Assembly (NCBI GenBank): GCA_029204225.1
Contig: CM055099.1
Location: 63,857,614 to 63,921,613, forward strand
DNA length: 64,000 bases
Source of the DNA: Diphasiastrum complanatum
Lineage: Eukaryota; Streptophyta; Lycopodiopsida; Lycopodiales; Lycopodiaceae
Direction of reading: 5' to 3'
The position numbers were made by a program, and so were the translations under genes. The notes beneath the pieces are model-generated. The model had not been told where the DNA came from. It did no database searches and saw only the letters and a program-made list of their open reading frames with translations. Each line of letters starts with the position of its first letter. The stretch's first letter is position 1. Shown here piece after piece: positions 1-11,169 of the stretch.

Positions 1-2740
1 CCGTCGAAATATCATCAATACGCCTAAAACCTCAAACACTTCAGTTGTTGTCGTCACTCTTGCTCTCCGAAATTGCGAATTGTTGCGATCAAGCTCTTGT
101 CTACCATCTCTCATTTACACTTGCAAGCACTATGGCGATTGTATTCAAGACACACCCAAGCCTAGTGTTTACCCAATCTTACAACCCATAGTTGTATCTG
201 CGCACGAATTGAAGGTATCTCTTCAATTCAGTCCATCAGTTATTCTTATTGATCTTTGTTATGAGTTGATTCGCAAACTTGGGCGAATCAGAGAAAGGAC
301 ATATTTCACAACTGTCCACAATCAAGAGATTATAGTCACAGCTGGGGTTATACTGTCGTGCCTTAGGATTGCCTATGGATGGTAGTATGCCAGCTACCAA
401 AAACCAGATTTCATTCCGTGAGAGCAGAGATTTTCAAGAAGAGCTTATCTTGAGAAACGGGGATACAAACTCTCTTACATTAGAGACCCCAATCTCAAGA
501 GCTTCGTCTCGATTTACTCTTGCTTCTATCTTTCTACTGGAGCAAGAGTACACAATTTCAAATACCCAATATGGGATACCTGCTGATAGTCTTAAACTCT
601 TAAATAGAGAGCAGATTGAATTCGGACAATATTGCTTTTAAGCAATTCTATAAATAATAAAAGTAAATCAGTGCTTCAGACTGGGTCAACAGATGGGCAT
701 CTTATGCATGCATGCAGGATGTGCTGACAGTTGCAGGAGGATATCTGGATTGCACCAGTATTACCAAGGCTAGCGCCATCAATTGAGGCGAAATCCTAAA
801 TACAGACATCAAAGGCAACCACCGCAGCATCCACAATGTTATCATCAAGTCAAGGGAGCTCGGTGAGGATGTCTTTGCCATCGTCCCTATATACACCATT
901 GACCAGTCCAGAAGGAAATACGGACGTGAAGAAGAGGCAGAGAACATTGTTGATCAAGAGCAAAATCAGACTGAAATACACAAGAACCAGAACCCCAAGG
1001 AGTAGAGCAGCTTTCTGAGGACCCCGCAGTGGTAGCGAAAGTGACGTCGAGGAACCAATCCTCGATGCCGAGTTATTATCAACAGGTTTTTGGAACACTA
1101 CTGCCAGATACTCGGGCAACTATACAACACCTTGCCCTCTTGGAAAAGGTATTCAGGAAGCTGGGGTCCAAGTATGAAAGAGTCCGAACAGACCTCACCC
1201 AAACAGATGCAGAGGCTGAGCGAAACTAAGGCTCAGTTGGCCTATAGAATGAGGAGCTCAAAGCAGCCAATGCTGAGCTGAGCAGGTAAGAGACAAAGCT
1301 GGAAGAAACAAAAGGAAGGCATGATGCCACCACTTGAAGTGTTGGAAGAGATGCAGGAGCAGTCCAACGCTTTCGAAAATGAGACATCCTTCTCAAACAA
1401 CAACTTCAGACCCTACAGGCTTCTTGCAGGAAGAAAGACGAGCACGAGCCACTCTTCAAAGTAGCAATGAGGAACTGAGCAATGAAACTCAGTAGTGCTC
1501 AGGAGGTCAATTGCCCACTGCAAAATTCTGCAGAGATGCTAAAGAAAGACAATCAGATACACAAAAAACAGGCCGAAGAAAGCAATACTCTTAGCGAATT
1601 AGCGTCGAAGTCCACACTCGGTGCCTTCGTATCTCATGGCAGGGTACCGAATTGATCCAGTAGCGTGGGAAGGGAATTCAGGAGCGGATGATCCAGGACC
1701 TTTCAGATGCAAATATCTGCAGCCGCAGATGATTGCCTATGAGAAGTTGAAGGAAGAACTAGAAGAGGCCAGATTCCAATCAGGCCAAAATGCAGATCTC
1801 TGATGCGGAAGAACCTGGACAAGGACAAGATCAGGAGACGCAAACAGATGAGCCAACATCAGTAATGTCAGAAAAGGCCATCCAAACAGATATCAGCTGC
1901 AGTCAAGTCCAGAAAATCAAGAAACACAGACTAAAATCATGGAGGCTGCAGAGGTACAAGCTGCTGAAGACAAACCTGGGGCGTTAAGCGTCATTCCATA
2001 CCAAGCCCAGGCGTTATCAAGTGCAGTAGTTACGAAGAAAAACAAGATTGTCTACTCACTACTAAGGTCAGAATTTTAGACATTTCGTGAGGAGCTAACA
2101 TTTTTTATTCCATCTTTTTGTAGTCCGAACTCCAATGGAGGATGGATTACCTTTTTTTACCTAAACTTTTTGGTTACACAAAGGAACAATGGGAAAACCC
2201 TTGGACCTTTCCTAACATAAATACTGTATGGTCTAGACTAACTGTACATAAAAAAGGAATCTTGGCCCTTGCCATTGTTCAGAACAAGTTCAATGTGCAA
2301 ACTAGCTATATTCATGTGATCGGAGGATCCTTGTATATATACATCTTAGAATACCTAAGGACATTTGAGAATAAATTCAATAACTAGACCATACTACACT
2401 TACAGCCATGCAAATACTGCTTCGCTCATTTCTTATGCCCTCCTATCTGATCAACAACTGTATATTAAAGCAAATTTTTTGAATATACATATGCTGCACT
2501 TTCACTAACTGTCCCTTCTGTCGAGATGTCTGAAATCTTGACCAAGGATAGTTGGTATACATATAGGAATGGGTGGTTTTCCAAATTTATCATTTCAAGA
2601 AGACTATAACCAGAAGAATAATTATTTCCTGGCAACAAAAGGGCTGACATTGGAGCAAGATAACGAAGAGAATGAAGCCCGAGCCAAGGCAATTTTTCAC
2701 AGCAAGCCAGCTAGACGAAAGCGACAAAGAAGGATGTAAA
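1..2740 (+). mobile_element. Decayed LTR-element-like ORF region with coiled-coil stretches
   Basis: Several short open frames on the + strand follow one another without a clean gene. The part around 1,030-1,980 is rich in Glu, Lys, Gln and Ala and looks like a coiled coil. The last part (about 2,590-2,736) ends in a basic tail with ARRKRQRRM and then a stop. A purine-rich run (gaggaagggga, about 2,771) follows, as expected just before a 3' LTR. The layout resembles 58,455-60,780, where a coiled-coil ORF also ends in a purine tract and an LTR. I read it as the 3' accessory-ORF part of a Ty3/Gypsy-type element. It is broken in many places and old. It could instead be a degraded host gene. Confidence 0.4.
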
Positions 2741-2769
2741 TCAGATTGTTGGCGAGCCGCTGCACAGTT

Positions 2770-3800
2770 GAGGAAGGGGATACGTGGAGACTTATGATTT
2801 CACATTATCCGAGTTATGTCATATATTGTAAAAATTTTCAATTTTTATATACGTAAAATTTGCTATAGTGCCTAAATACATGTAAAGGCCTATTTCGCAA
2901 TTTGTAAATTCATATTTTAAGTAGAAGTTGCGACGTTTTAAAGAGACGCAATAGAAGTCCAGAACCGACATTTAACGGTTCGAACGACATTGAGGCCGGT
3001 GATCGTTCCTATAAGGTCGACACTTTGTGCCATTGTACTGACACATTTCTATGCAGAGTTGAGTATCAATAGAGAGAAGAGCGAGTTCCTATAGCTTGAG
3101 CATTCTTTTCCTTCTACTATCTTTCACAGAATTACTTCTTATCATATGTGCGAACACACTTTGCATGATCTGTGGATGATTGTGATATTGTTCTGTTTGC
3201 GTCACACACATTTCTTATATTATACTGAATTTCAGTTACTCTAACATGGATTTTCAGGTGACACCAGCAAGTAACAATTCTGACTAATGTGTGTAGGGTA
3301 TTAGCCGAAGCTATTAAGCATCATTTCTTAGCAGACCTTCTTTCATTTCTGAATGAGCTATGTGTTCAGATAACATGATTGTTTGAGGCTCTGTTATGCT
3401 TGCTTTCTGCGATAATGACTAATTCTCTGTGTTTGATTAAGAAGAATCCTTAGCTAATGTGATTCCGCTTACTGAATCTAATTGCTAGTTGTTGTCAGTT
3501 CCGACTGTTTCCTTGATGCCTGAAGAGCCTGAAAGATAAAGTAATCCTTACATTTATAGACCTTGACCAAATTCATCATTGGTGTTCTTGGATGCCAATT
3601 TACCCAAATATCTTTGGATAACCAGTTATGTCGCTGTAGTATTCGTTGTGAATTTTATACATACCAGTCCGTTTACCATCATATATACATTTACCATGCA
3701 AAAGATGAGATTATTCTCTCTATTGGGAATGATCGAACCTTTTTTCTACATAATTCATCATTTTTGTGGAAATCTATAACGACTAAGCCACCACAAAACA
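2770..3800 (+). mobile_element. LTR-like and leader sequence of a Gypsy-type fossil
   Basis: No protein gene is evident. The stretch from about 2,990 to 3,330 is recognisably related to 43,690-43,960: both contain tatcaatagagagaagag, cttcttatca, gcgaacacactt or a close variant, ctctaacat and taatgtgtg, in the same order. From 3,560 to 3,780 it also matches 44,210-44,450 at the protein-like level (FLDANLPKYLW against FLDANLLNIFG). The shared block is best read as the end of an LTR plus the leader of one Gypsy-type family. Boundaries are approximate. Confidence 0.4.
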
Positions 3801-4263
3801 ATACTATCTCGCCAATCACCTCTCATGTATCCACAATGTTCTTGAGAGTAGAGGGGTCGATGACGAACTCCTTGATGCCATCCTATTCAACGACGATGCC
3901 ATCCATGAGTGGGGATGCCGATATCATTGGATATCTTATGTCGAGACATCCTCCCCCTGAGATGAGCAAGGTAGAACGACGTAGGATAATCATTAAATTT
4001 GTCTCTTTCACATTGATAGCAGGACAACTTTATTGCATCTGTAATGATGGAATCATTTGCCGATGTGTCCTACCGCACGAAGTGTTCCAAGTTGTAAGTA
4101 TTGCCCACAAAGGAATAGGGGAGGACACTTCGTTGCCGAAGCTACCAAAAGGAAAGTGCTACAACATGGCCTGTGGTGGCCCACAATGTTCAAAGATATT
4201 CACTATCAGGTAAAAATTTGTGACGTTTGCCAACAGTTCCAACCGAACCCGGAGAAAGGATAG
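3800..4263 (+). mobile_element. Ty3/Gypsy integrase zinc-binding fragment
   Basis: One frame reads HFVAEATKRKVLQHGLWWP, then TMFKDIHYQVKICDVCQQFQ. This is the H2C2 zinc-binding head of Ty3/Gypsy integrase, with the family's typical WWP and CDVCQ signature. In a working element this domain helps integrase grip the cDNA ends. The fragment stops at about 4,263 where unrelated sequence begins; the following part of the same domain order (integrase core) reappears at 6,656. It is a broken fossil with several breaks. Confidence 0.75.
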
Positions 4264-6650
4264 AATGTGTTTGCGGGGAAAAAACTCTCTTTTCAAGTAA
4301 TTTTTGAGGGAGAATCATCGCTACACGCTATTACGCTGATGCGGAACTGCTTAAAACTGACGCGTAAATGGCCCATTATGGCCGGTTGCACTTTTATTGA
4401 AACACCGTCTATTTATTAATTTACGTTGGACTTAAATTTATTTAAGAGGCCTATGCCCCTATTTCCCGGGTCTGTCGGGACTAGGAGGTGCCAGTTCGTC
4501 TTAAAACCAGTTAAATGGCAGTTTTATTCACCGTAGGCCACTTTAGTGCTTTAAAAGCAGTTTTGGGACTCAGCCCTTAAGTTTGGCCCCAACTGCCAAA
4601 AATCCCCTATTGGTGCCCATTCATGAAGAGGTGCACCTCTTTGGGCCTCAGCCCTCTCTAGCATTAGAAGGGGCCAGCCTCTAGGTAACATCATTATTCA
4701 TCTTCTTGGAGATAAAGAGAAAGAGAGAAAAGATTGTAGAGAGAAACTTGTGTGCAGAGAGCTTTTGGTGAAGAGAGAAGGAAGGAGAAGAAGCTGTTGT
4801 GCTTGGTGACTCCACTCTTAGCCTCTTCCACTTTGCTGTCTATCCCATTTCACTGCTATTGATTCACTGGTTTGATCTCTAGCATTGTGTTTTTACCATT
4901 TTATTTGTGGAATCAGATTTGGTGTTGTTTGTTTTTGCAGTCTCTTATCTTGTGATTGCAGACCCTACTATTGTGGAACTTCAATTTGCATCTCTCTGCT
5001 ATGTCTAACATTGTGATTGCAGGACTTGCATTTGTTGAAAGCTTTGCTGTTTCACTTACAAGGTTTTGAGATTTGTTTAAGATTGGCTGTTATTCAAGGA
5101 GTTATATTTATGCTTTGTCTATTGTTGTGACAAAGATTCTTGAATGTTTGAAACCTGCTAATTAAGAGATTTGTCTGTGGGATACAAATCTCTGGCTCAT
5201 AAGCACACAATTTTGTGTATAGAATGTGAGAATCAGAGATCTGTCTCTTGATTACATTTTGTGTAACGGATGTTTAGAATGTAGATAAGATAATAGTGAT
5301 GCTTAACTATTCATACATGTATGGCATAGTGATATGTGTTTGAAAATACACAGTGAGTGTGTAAATCTTTCACAAGAGATGAATGCAAAAATGGTAGTGA
5401 TTTGCAGAGGTATTCGATAGCATTAGAAAGGCTGTCTGGAGCAGAGTGTTGATCCACTAGTAGTGTGGAAGATAGGTGGCAGAGTACTGCCTCTTCCTCA
5501 TCGTTGCCCTCTGCGGATCTGCCTGTGGGTGCATCCCAATCCTTGCCCCGTTCCCTCATCAACGACCTCCTACCTCCTGAATCTGCGGTCATCACTCCTT
5601 ATCCCTGTCTGCGGCCTGTGTAGAGCTGTGTCTCCCAATCCCTACCCTTACCTGCGCCCCTTCTCCACTTTCTTGCCTGCAGATCCCTGCCTGCGGTTTC
5701 TTCTCCATTTCCTATCTGCGATCCATTTGCGCTCCAGCTCAGTCTCTGGCTCCTTCTACCCTGCCCTGCGACTATGTGTGGGCTGTACTCTCATCAACGA
5801 CCCTGCCTGCACGCTGGAAGATCCTCCCCTGCCCCGCTCCTTGATCTGCGGCCCAATCAGCCCTCTTGGCATCACCTGACCCTGTGGCTCCCTCCTCTTG
5901 TCTGCTCCGTACCCTCATCAACTGCCTATTTACGCCCTCACCTGTAGCCGCTCTCCCGTCTCCTGTCTCCTGTGTCCGGCTCCTTCTACCTTGCCCTGCG
6001 AGTTGGTGAAGGTCGCCCTTCTTCTTCCTTCCGCACCCTGTTTTCTGTTGATTGTCAAGAACCTCAAATCTAATCTCTCGTCAGGTCCCGAGGGTGTGGA
6101 TGACTATAATAAGAACTCTGATGAAGAATGATGAACTCACATATATGTAAGGAGATCCCTGGAGGTTTTCATACATGTTCACTTACTCCAGGGCAAGTGG
6201 TGGCTCTCTAGGCTAACACCTAATGAATGGCCATATTATATTATCCTATTTCGAGTTTTGCATTCATTCCCACTTGTTTCAAGCAAGTGGTCTCACAACG
6301 TGGGCAGTCCAGATTTTGAAATACACTTATCCGCCCCTTAGTATCAACTTATGGTATGAAAATATAGCTTAGCTACATGCATGTGATTCCTATTGCAAAT
6401 ACCCTAAACTGCAACCCTTGCTGAGGCCCCGTCCTCCCCGTCCTCTACGTGCACACACATTCAAACAGTGAGGAATAGTAGACCGTTAGGAATTTGCCTT
6501 GCCGATTGCCATTGAAAGTGCCTGTGATCATGAACGGCCTTATTTTCGACTCCATACCCAATGGAGCTTGAGCTGTAATTGTGGTATAGACCGACTTTCA
6601 TTAGAATTTTCTTAGATTGGCAGTTTGTTTGGGGGTCGTTTTATAATCCT
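4264..6650. other. Insertion-like segment between two integrase pieces
   Basis: About 2.4 kb of unrelated sequence separates the integrase zinc-binding piece from the integrase core piece. It holds a purine-rich, GA-loaded stretch (about 4,705-4,800), then T-rich sequence, then a C-rich block (listed separately). From 6,130 to 6,650 I see no gene. The position suggests a later insertion into the Gypsy fossil, possibly another LTR-type element, since a PPT-like gaggga run lies near its left edge. I could not find clear terminal repeats or a target duplication. Confidence 0.35.
5460..6060 (+). repeat. C-rich degenerate tandem repeat
   Basis: The + strand is strikingly rich in C and CT, unlike the AT-rich surroundings. 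The word ctcatcaac recurs at about 5,555, 5,790 and 5,914, and ggctccttctacc at about 5,749 and 5,979. The words ctgcgg and ctgcct recur throughout. This fits a worn tandem repeat with a unit near 120 bp or a multiple of it. The long open frames across it (Pro-, Ser- and Leu-rich) follow from the base composition and are not taken as genes. Confidence 0.5.
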
Positions 6651-6655
6651 TTAGA

Positions 6656-6890
6656 ATGTCGTTACGATCTATTTTGGCTGAAATGTCATTTGAGAAATGG
6701 GGCATTGACTATGTTGACCCTATTCATCCAGCTGCCTGTGGCTCCCAAGCTCGCTACATCATCTTGGCCACCAACTACTTGACCAAATGGATAGAAGCCA
6801 AAGCAGTGAGGAAATCTGATGCCAACTCCACTGCTAAATTCCTATACGAAAATATCTTAATATGTTTTGGGTGCCCACTAGAACTTGTGA
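6656..6890 (+). mobile_element. Ty3/Gypsy integrase core fragment
   Basis: The frame contains EKWGIDYVDPIHP and YIILATNYLTKWIEAKAV, followed by FLYENILICFGCP. This is the opening of the retroviral-type integrase catalytic core (rve), including the conserved GIDYV and T-x-Y-L-T-K-W strings typical of plant Gypsy elements. The similarity ends abruptly in TAG-rich low-complexity DNA. It belongs with the zinc-binding piece at 3,800-4,263 and is a broken fossil. Confidence 0.8.
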
Positions 6891-7390
6891 GGATAGATAG
6901 ATTAGATAGGAAAAGTTAGGCTAGATAAGATCTCCTTAGCTACTTGATCTTAGTTTAGATAGATTAGTTAGTTAGGCTTAGTTAACCCTAGTTAGCCTAG
7001 GAAGATAACATTTAGATTATATAGAGATATATAGTTAGCCAGGCGGATTTTAGACTAGTTGGCCTACTAAGATAGACTAAGATCTAGTTAATCATAGAGT
7101 ACCAGATCGTGATCCTTAGCTTAGGGTAGCAATCGACCATGACCCGTAGATTAGATTATCTAGTTAGGTAGTTAGGTAGATTAGAAAGATAGGTAGGTTA
7201 CCAAGTAAGATAGACTACACCAAGTAGAGTTAGATCAAGTCAGCCTAGACTAGGTAGTTCAAGTTAGAAACCTTAAAAAAAATAGGCTTGGTGACCCAAT
7301 TAGACTAGAATGATGCCCCTTAGTATAGTTTAGTCTTAGATCAGGAATAGATAGGAAATTAGTTAGTTAGATAGGATAGGTGCCGACGGA
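6885..7390. repeat. TTAGATAG/TAGTTAG low-complexity DNA
   Basis: About 500 bp built from short variants of ttagatag, tagttag and taggta with no regular period. It starts exactly where the integrase similarity ends and contains no coding frame. Slippage from a short seed is the likely origin. Confidence 0.6.
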
Positions 7391-7825
7391 ACCCTGTGTT
7401 TAGAAAATCCCGCCTTGTAAACTGCCCTTGCCCTTGTAAAAATCCCATGTAGAAATCCCGACCTAACTTGCCTTTTCTTCTTTTTTCTTGTAAAAAAGCC
7501 CCAAAAATGCCTTGAACGGTCTGCAAATAGCACTATTGCTATTTTTGGTAGTCCTTGTCCCCACCATTATTATTGCAAATGAATGCATGGTCAACTCTAT
7601 CTAGAAAAATTCAAGCCTAAACGTAAGTTAGGCTCATTTTTTTGACAAAATTGATATTTTTAGTAAACAACAGGAGGTTCTAATTAAAAAATCTTGTAAA
7701 TTTGGCAGCCAAACCAAAAATGGACTATGCACAATGCCAAAATTGATGCTTCAACATAGATTGGACTGATTTCCAAAAATGGCAACAGGCGAGTTAAAGC
7801 CACCCCTACATATATGGGTGAGTTA
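7391..7825. other. Non-coding, possibly LTR-like
   Basis: No coding frame. A TATA-like string (acatatatggg) lies at about 7,808, and repeated cttgtaaa words lie near 7,410-7,490. Together with the ORF beginning at 8,164 this could be the promoter part of an LTR, but no terminal repeats were seen. Confidence 0.25.
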
Positions 7826-8110
7826 TACGAAAGTGCATCTTATTACTCACTGATTACTCACTATCCATTACTCGTCGCCACCCGATTACTCGTCGTGCCA
7901 TCTTTGTTCGCCATCTGTTCATTATTCACCGTCATTACTCGTCGTTCATTACTCGCCACCAGCCATTACTCGTCATCACTCATTACTCGCCATTCTCATT
8001 ACTCGCCATCTTTCGACTACTTGCCGACACTCATTACTCGCCATCTCTATCTACTCACCGACTCATTACTTGCCATCAATGATTACTCGCCACCCCCATT
8101 GCTCGCCATC
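7826..8110. repeat. ATTACTCG minisatellite
   Basis: The word attactcg (with variants attactca and attacttg) recurs roughly a dozen times at irregular spacing of about 12-30 bp, usually followed by ccatc, tcgtc or ccacc. It lies directly upstream of a gag-like ORF and would be in its leader. Confidence 0.7.
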
Positions 8111-8163
8111 ACTAGTTTAGATCACCCTCTGACCCTCATCCACATCAGTACCTGATTACACCC

Positions 8164-9267
8164 ATGGCACCGAAATGTCGACTTTTGGGCGCTATTGCCC
8201 CCCCTGGCCAAAGAGTTTGCATCACCCGAAGCACCGCCACACCGCCTAGCCCCAGCCATTCTTCTAGTCCCACTACGTCCTCACAGACCGCTATCTCACC
8301 ATCCGTGACTCAACAGACCGGATCCACCTCATCTTCCTCTCCAACCTCATCCACATCTCCTAGCCGAGAGTAGGGAGAGACATCTCCTTGATCTGCCTGC
8401 TGATTCCTACTCGTGCCGCTCGTGCACTTTCGTAGTACACAATCCTCCCATTACTCACAGAGTAAGAGATTGCAGCTCTTTGCACCGATGGTTGTCCACC
8501 CGTGTTGACTACCACTGCCGCCTCCACAACATGGAAGTACCCATCTTCCAAAACTTTGCCCTAGTTGAGCAAGTCTTTTCCACTATTGACTTTGACCATT
8601 TCGCCATAACTTATAAGGAGCAAGACCATGTAGTCTCCCTTGATCCTGTGCTGATATCATTAGGGCTTAGCCTTTTGCATTTCACTCACCTACCAGCCAC
8701 TCCAGCCCTAGCCAAGTTTGACATATCCACATTTTTTTGTCCATATCATGATGACGTAAAGACAAAAACCAATGACAGGTATCTGATTTCACAAATAAAA
8801 AATCCAAATCTCCGTAATGCGATAGATTTTCTGTCCGCCACCATCATCGTGAATTCTCACCATCCCCTCCACGTCTCCAAACAAGTCATCATCATGATGA
8901 CCATGATGGAAGGACCAACACCCGGACTTCGTTTCTCGTAAAAGAATTTCAGGCTACTTTCAAACGTCCTGTCCGGATCACTTGCGGTGGTCTGATTACC
9001 ATCAGCGCCTTCACCCATATGGAAAACCTAGGTGTCCGAATGCCTACACACTCCTCCACATCAGCCAGCTCTTATCAACAAGATAGTTGCTATCAATCTT
9101 GGGTCATCTTTGGCATTAGACAAAGACTAGAGGCACATGCAAGGAAAAAAGGTTTCGAAAGTACATTATATGTATGTCAATGGATGTCCAAAACGCATGA
9201 CAATATTGTTACATATATGAACAATTCCATTGCTCATCCTTCATTAACTGGTCATGATTTTGACTAA
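8164..9267 (+). mobile_element. Gag-like ORF of an LTR-type fossil
   Basis: A Ser/Thr/Pro-rich head (SPSHSSSPTTSSQTAISPS) is followed by a largely open region (about 8,480-9,267) with a globular look: FQNFALVEQVFSTIDFDHFA, then ISLGLSLLHFTHLP. It loosely resembles the ORF at 52,457-53,077 in layout (low-complexity head, then an alpha-helical domain), which suggests the capsid region of related LTR elements. No zinc knuckle is visible. It is broken in a few places. The family call is an inference from context. Confidence 0.35.
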
Positions 9268-9479
9268 CACACCAATGGAAAGAAAGATTATTCATTTAGG
9301 TAAATGTGGATTTCTACCAAGGTGCCTACAAATAGCTTTGAGCAAGACACAACCATGTACATTGTAAATACCAAACATACAATCTATCTATTGAATGATA
9401 ATAAGTTTTTTGGTCAATTGATGCAATTAGGTAAGAATCCTACAATGATACATTATGCTTAATGTGAAGTTATTATTTT

Positions 9480-10630
9480 TGTGATTTCATATATGGGACT
9501 ACATTGTTGTAAATTTCACATTTAATATTTAGCATGTCTACTCTTAAAAATCCTATATGATTATAAGAACATGCCTATTAAAAAAAATTGAATTTGGAGA
9601 TCTGTAGAGATAGATGCGTGCATTCAAAATTTCCCTTTTAAGTGTTGATAAAAATTACCAAAATTGGAAATATCCATTATGAGTGTATAATATCATGATT
9701 TTAACAATATTTTTGGTTTGTCTACTTTAAAAAGTATTATATGCCCATAGAAACATGTCTCTCAAATTGTTGCAGAGAAAGAACACACTTGACTATTCTA
9801 CAAACTTAAAACAATGTTTTAGATATGATCAATATTCAATTTGAATGTTTCAATTTTTCATGAATGAAAAATTTGTATCACAAAATGTGCACAAAAGTGT
9901 GCATTTCAAGCACTTATTCAAAAAATCATAACTCATAAACTATGATGAATCACATCAAATCCTTTCACATGTGTGTTTCTCATATATACATTTATCGATT
10001 AAAAATTTTGAGACTTTCATTTTGAGCAACTTATGTGTAAGATATGTTGTGTCAAACATGTGGGAGTATTGATCAAACTTCGATATTTTCATATATGCAA
10101 CTATATTGTTGTAAATTTTACATTCAATTTTTAGCCTGTTTACTCTTAAAAATCATATATGATTATAGAAACATGCCTATTAAAAACAATTTCGATTTGG
10201 AGATCTATAGTGATAGATACATGCATTCAAAGTTACCCTTTTAAATGCTGATAAAAATCACCAAAACTGGACATATCATATATGAGTGTATAATACCATA
10301 ATTTTAACAATATCTATTTTGGTTTGTCTATTTTAAAAAGTATTACATGACTATAGAAACATGTCTCTCATTTTCTTTTTTCAATTTGGAGTTATGTAGA
10401 GATAGATATGTGCATCTAAAGTTACCCATGTTAAGTATTGAAAATTATTGAAAGGTGCTAGAAAGTTTCAACTCTTTTGGAGGTGCATTTTACAACCCTT
10501 TCTTTGGCTATCTACTTTCAAAAATCCTTTGTGACCATAGAAACATGTCTATTAGAAATTTTTTTTGGAGTCCTATAGAGATACATACGTGCACCTAAGT
10601 GCTAGAAATTGAAGTTTTTTGGGAGAAAAT
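9480..10630. repeat. Worn tandem array, about 186-bp monomer
   Basis: The same phrase, variants of tgtctactcttaaaaatcnta followed about 20 bp later by gaaacatg, starts at 9,535, 9,719, 10,137, 10,325 and 10,509. Neighbouring starts are 184, 188 and 184 bp apart, and the 418-bp gap is a little over two units. Each phrase is followed by ttggagatctntagagatagat or a fragment of it. Monomers differ at many positions, so the array is old. The unit length is near one nucleosome repeat, as in many plant satellites. Confidence 0.7.
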
Positions 10631-11165
10631 TGCCATCAATTGAGAGAAACAAATTTTACGTCTTTTAATACCACAATGAAGAGTCAAGTCTAGTTTCACA
10701 TACAATTGAAAGATTGAAATTTCAATCATTTGATGGCATGTTATGTCTCGTCAAGTGACCAAGGGTTTTATGCACACTTTTGTGCACATGCACACAAAAA
10801 TGTGTTGAAAACAATTCTAGTGCTAATCAACAATTTTTTTCTCCATGATTGAAAGACTATAAATTATTGTCTTTTTTTAGTGACGATAATAGTAGCAACT
10901 CCATATTCAAACAAAGTTGGCATACAACAGGCCCCATGTAAGTCACCTATCACATCATCAGCAGATGGGATTAGGAGCCATGATGAAAATAGACTAAAAA
11001 CAATGCCCCAATACATATAGCCCACGACCTAGCTCTTATTGTTATTCAAAATCAAATTCAAGTGGTGAGAATGACATTTTTCATTCAAGATGAACTGAAA
11101 ATTATAAAAAAAATGAGCACACCATAATACCCTAAAGAAAAGACATATCGTTCGACCAATTCTTT
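10631..11165. other. AT-rich non-coding
   Basis: No gene, repeat unit or strong motif seen apart from a short ttgtgcacatgcacacaa self-complementary run near 10,782. Confidence 0.5.
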
Positions 11166-11169
11166 TTCT

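Noticed and set aside
3563-4213. 216-residue open frame
   Set aside because: The recognisable integrase motif lies in another frame over the same stretch; this frame is an accident.
5463-5879. 138-residue Pro/Leu/Ser-rich open frame
   Set aside because: Explained by the C-rich tandem repeat; no domain and no consistent reading frame between repeat units.
9480-10630. CRISPR-like array
   Set aside because: Units are ~186 bp, diverged along their full length, with no short identical repeats or unique spacers; the sequence is eukaryotic.
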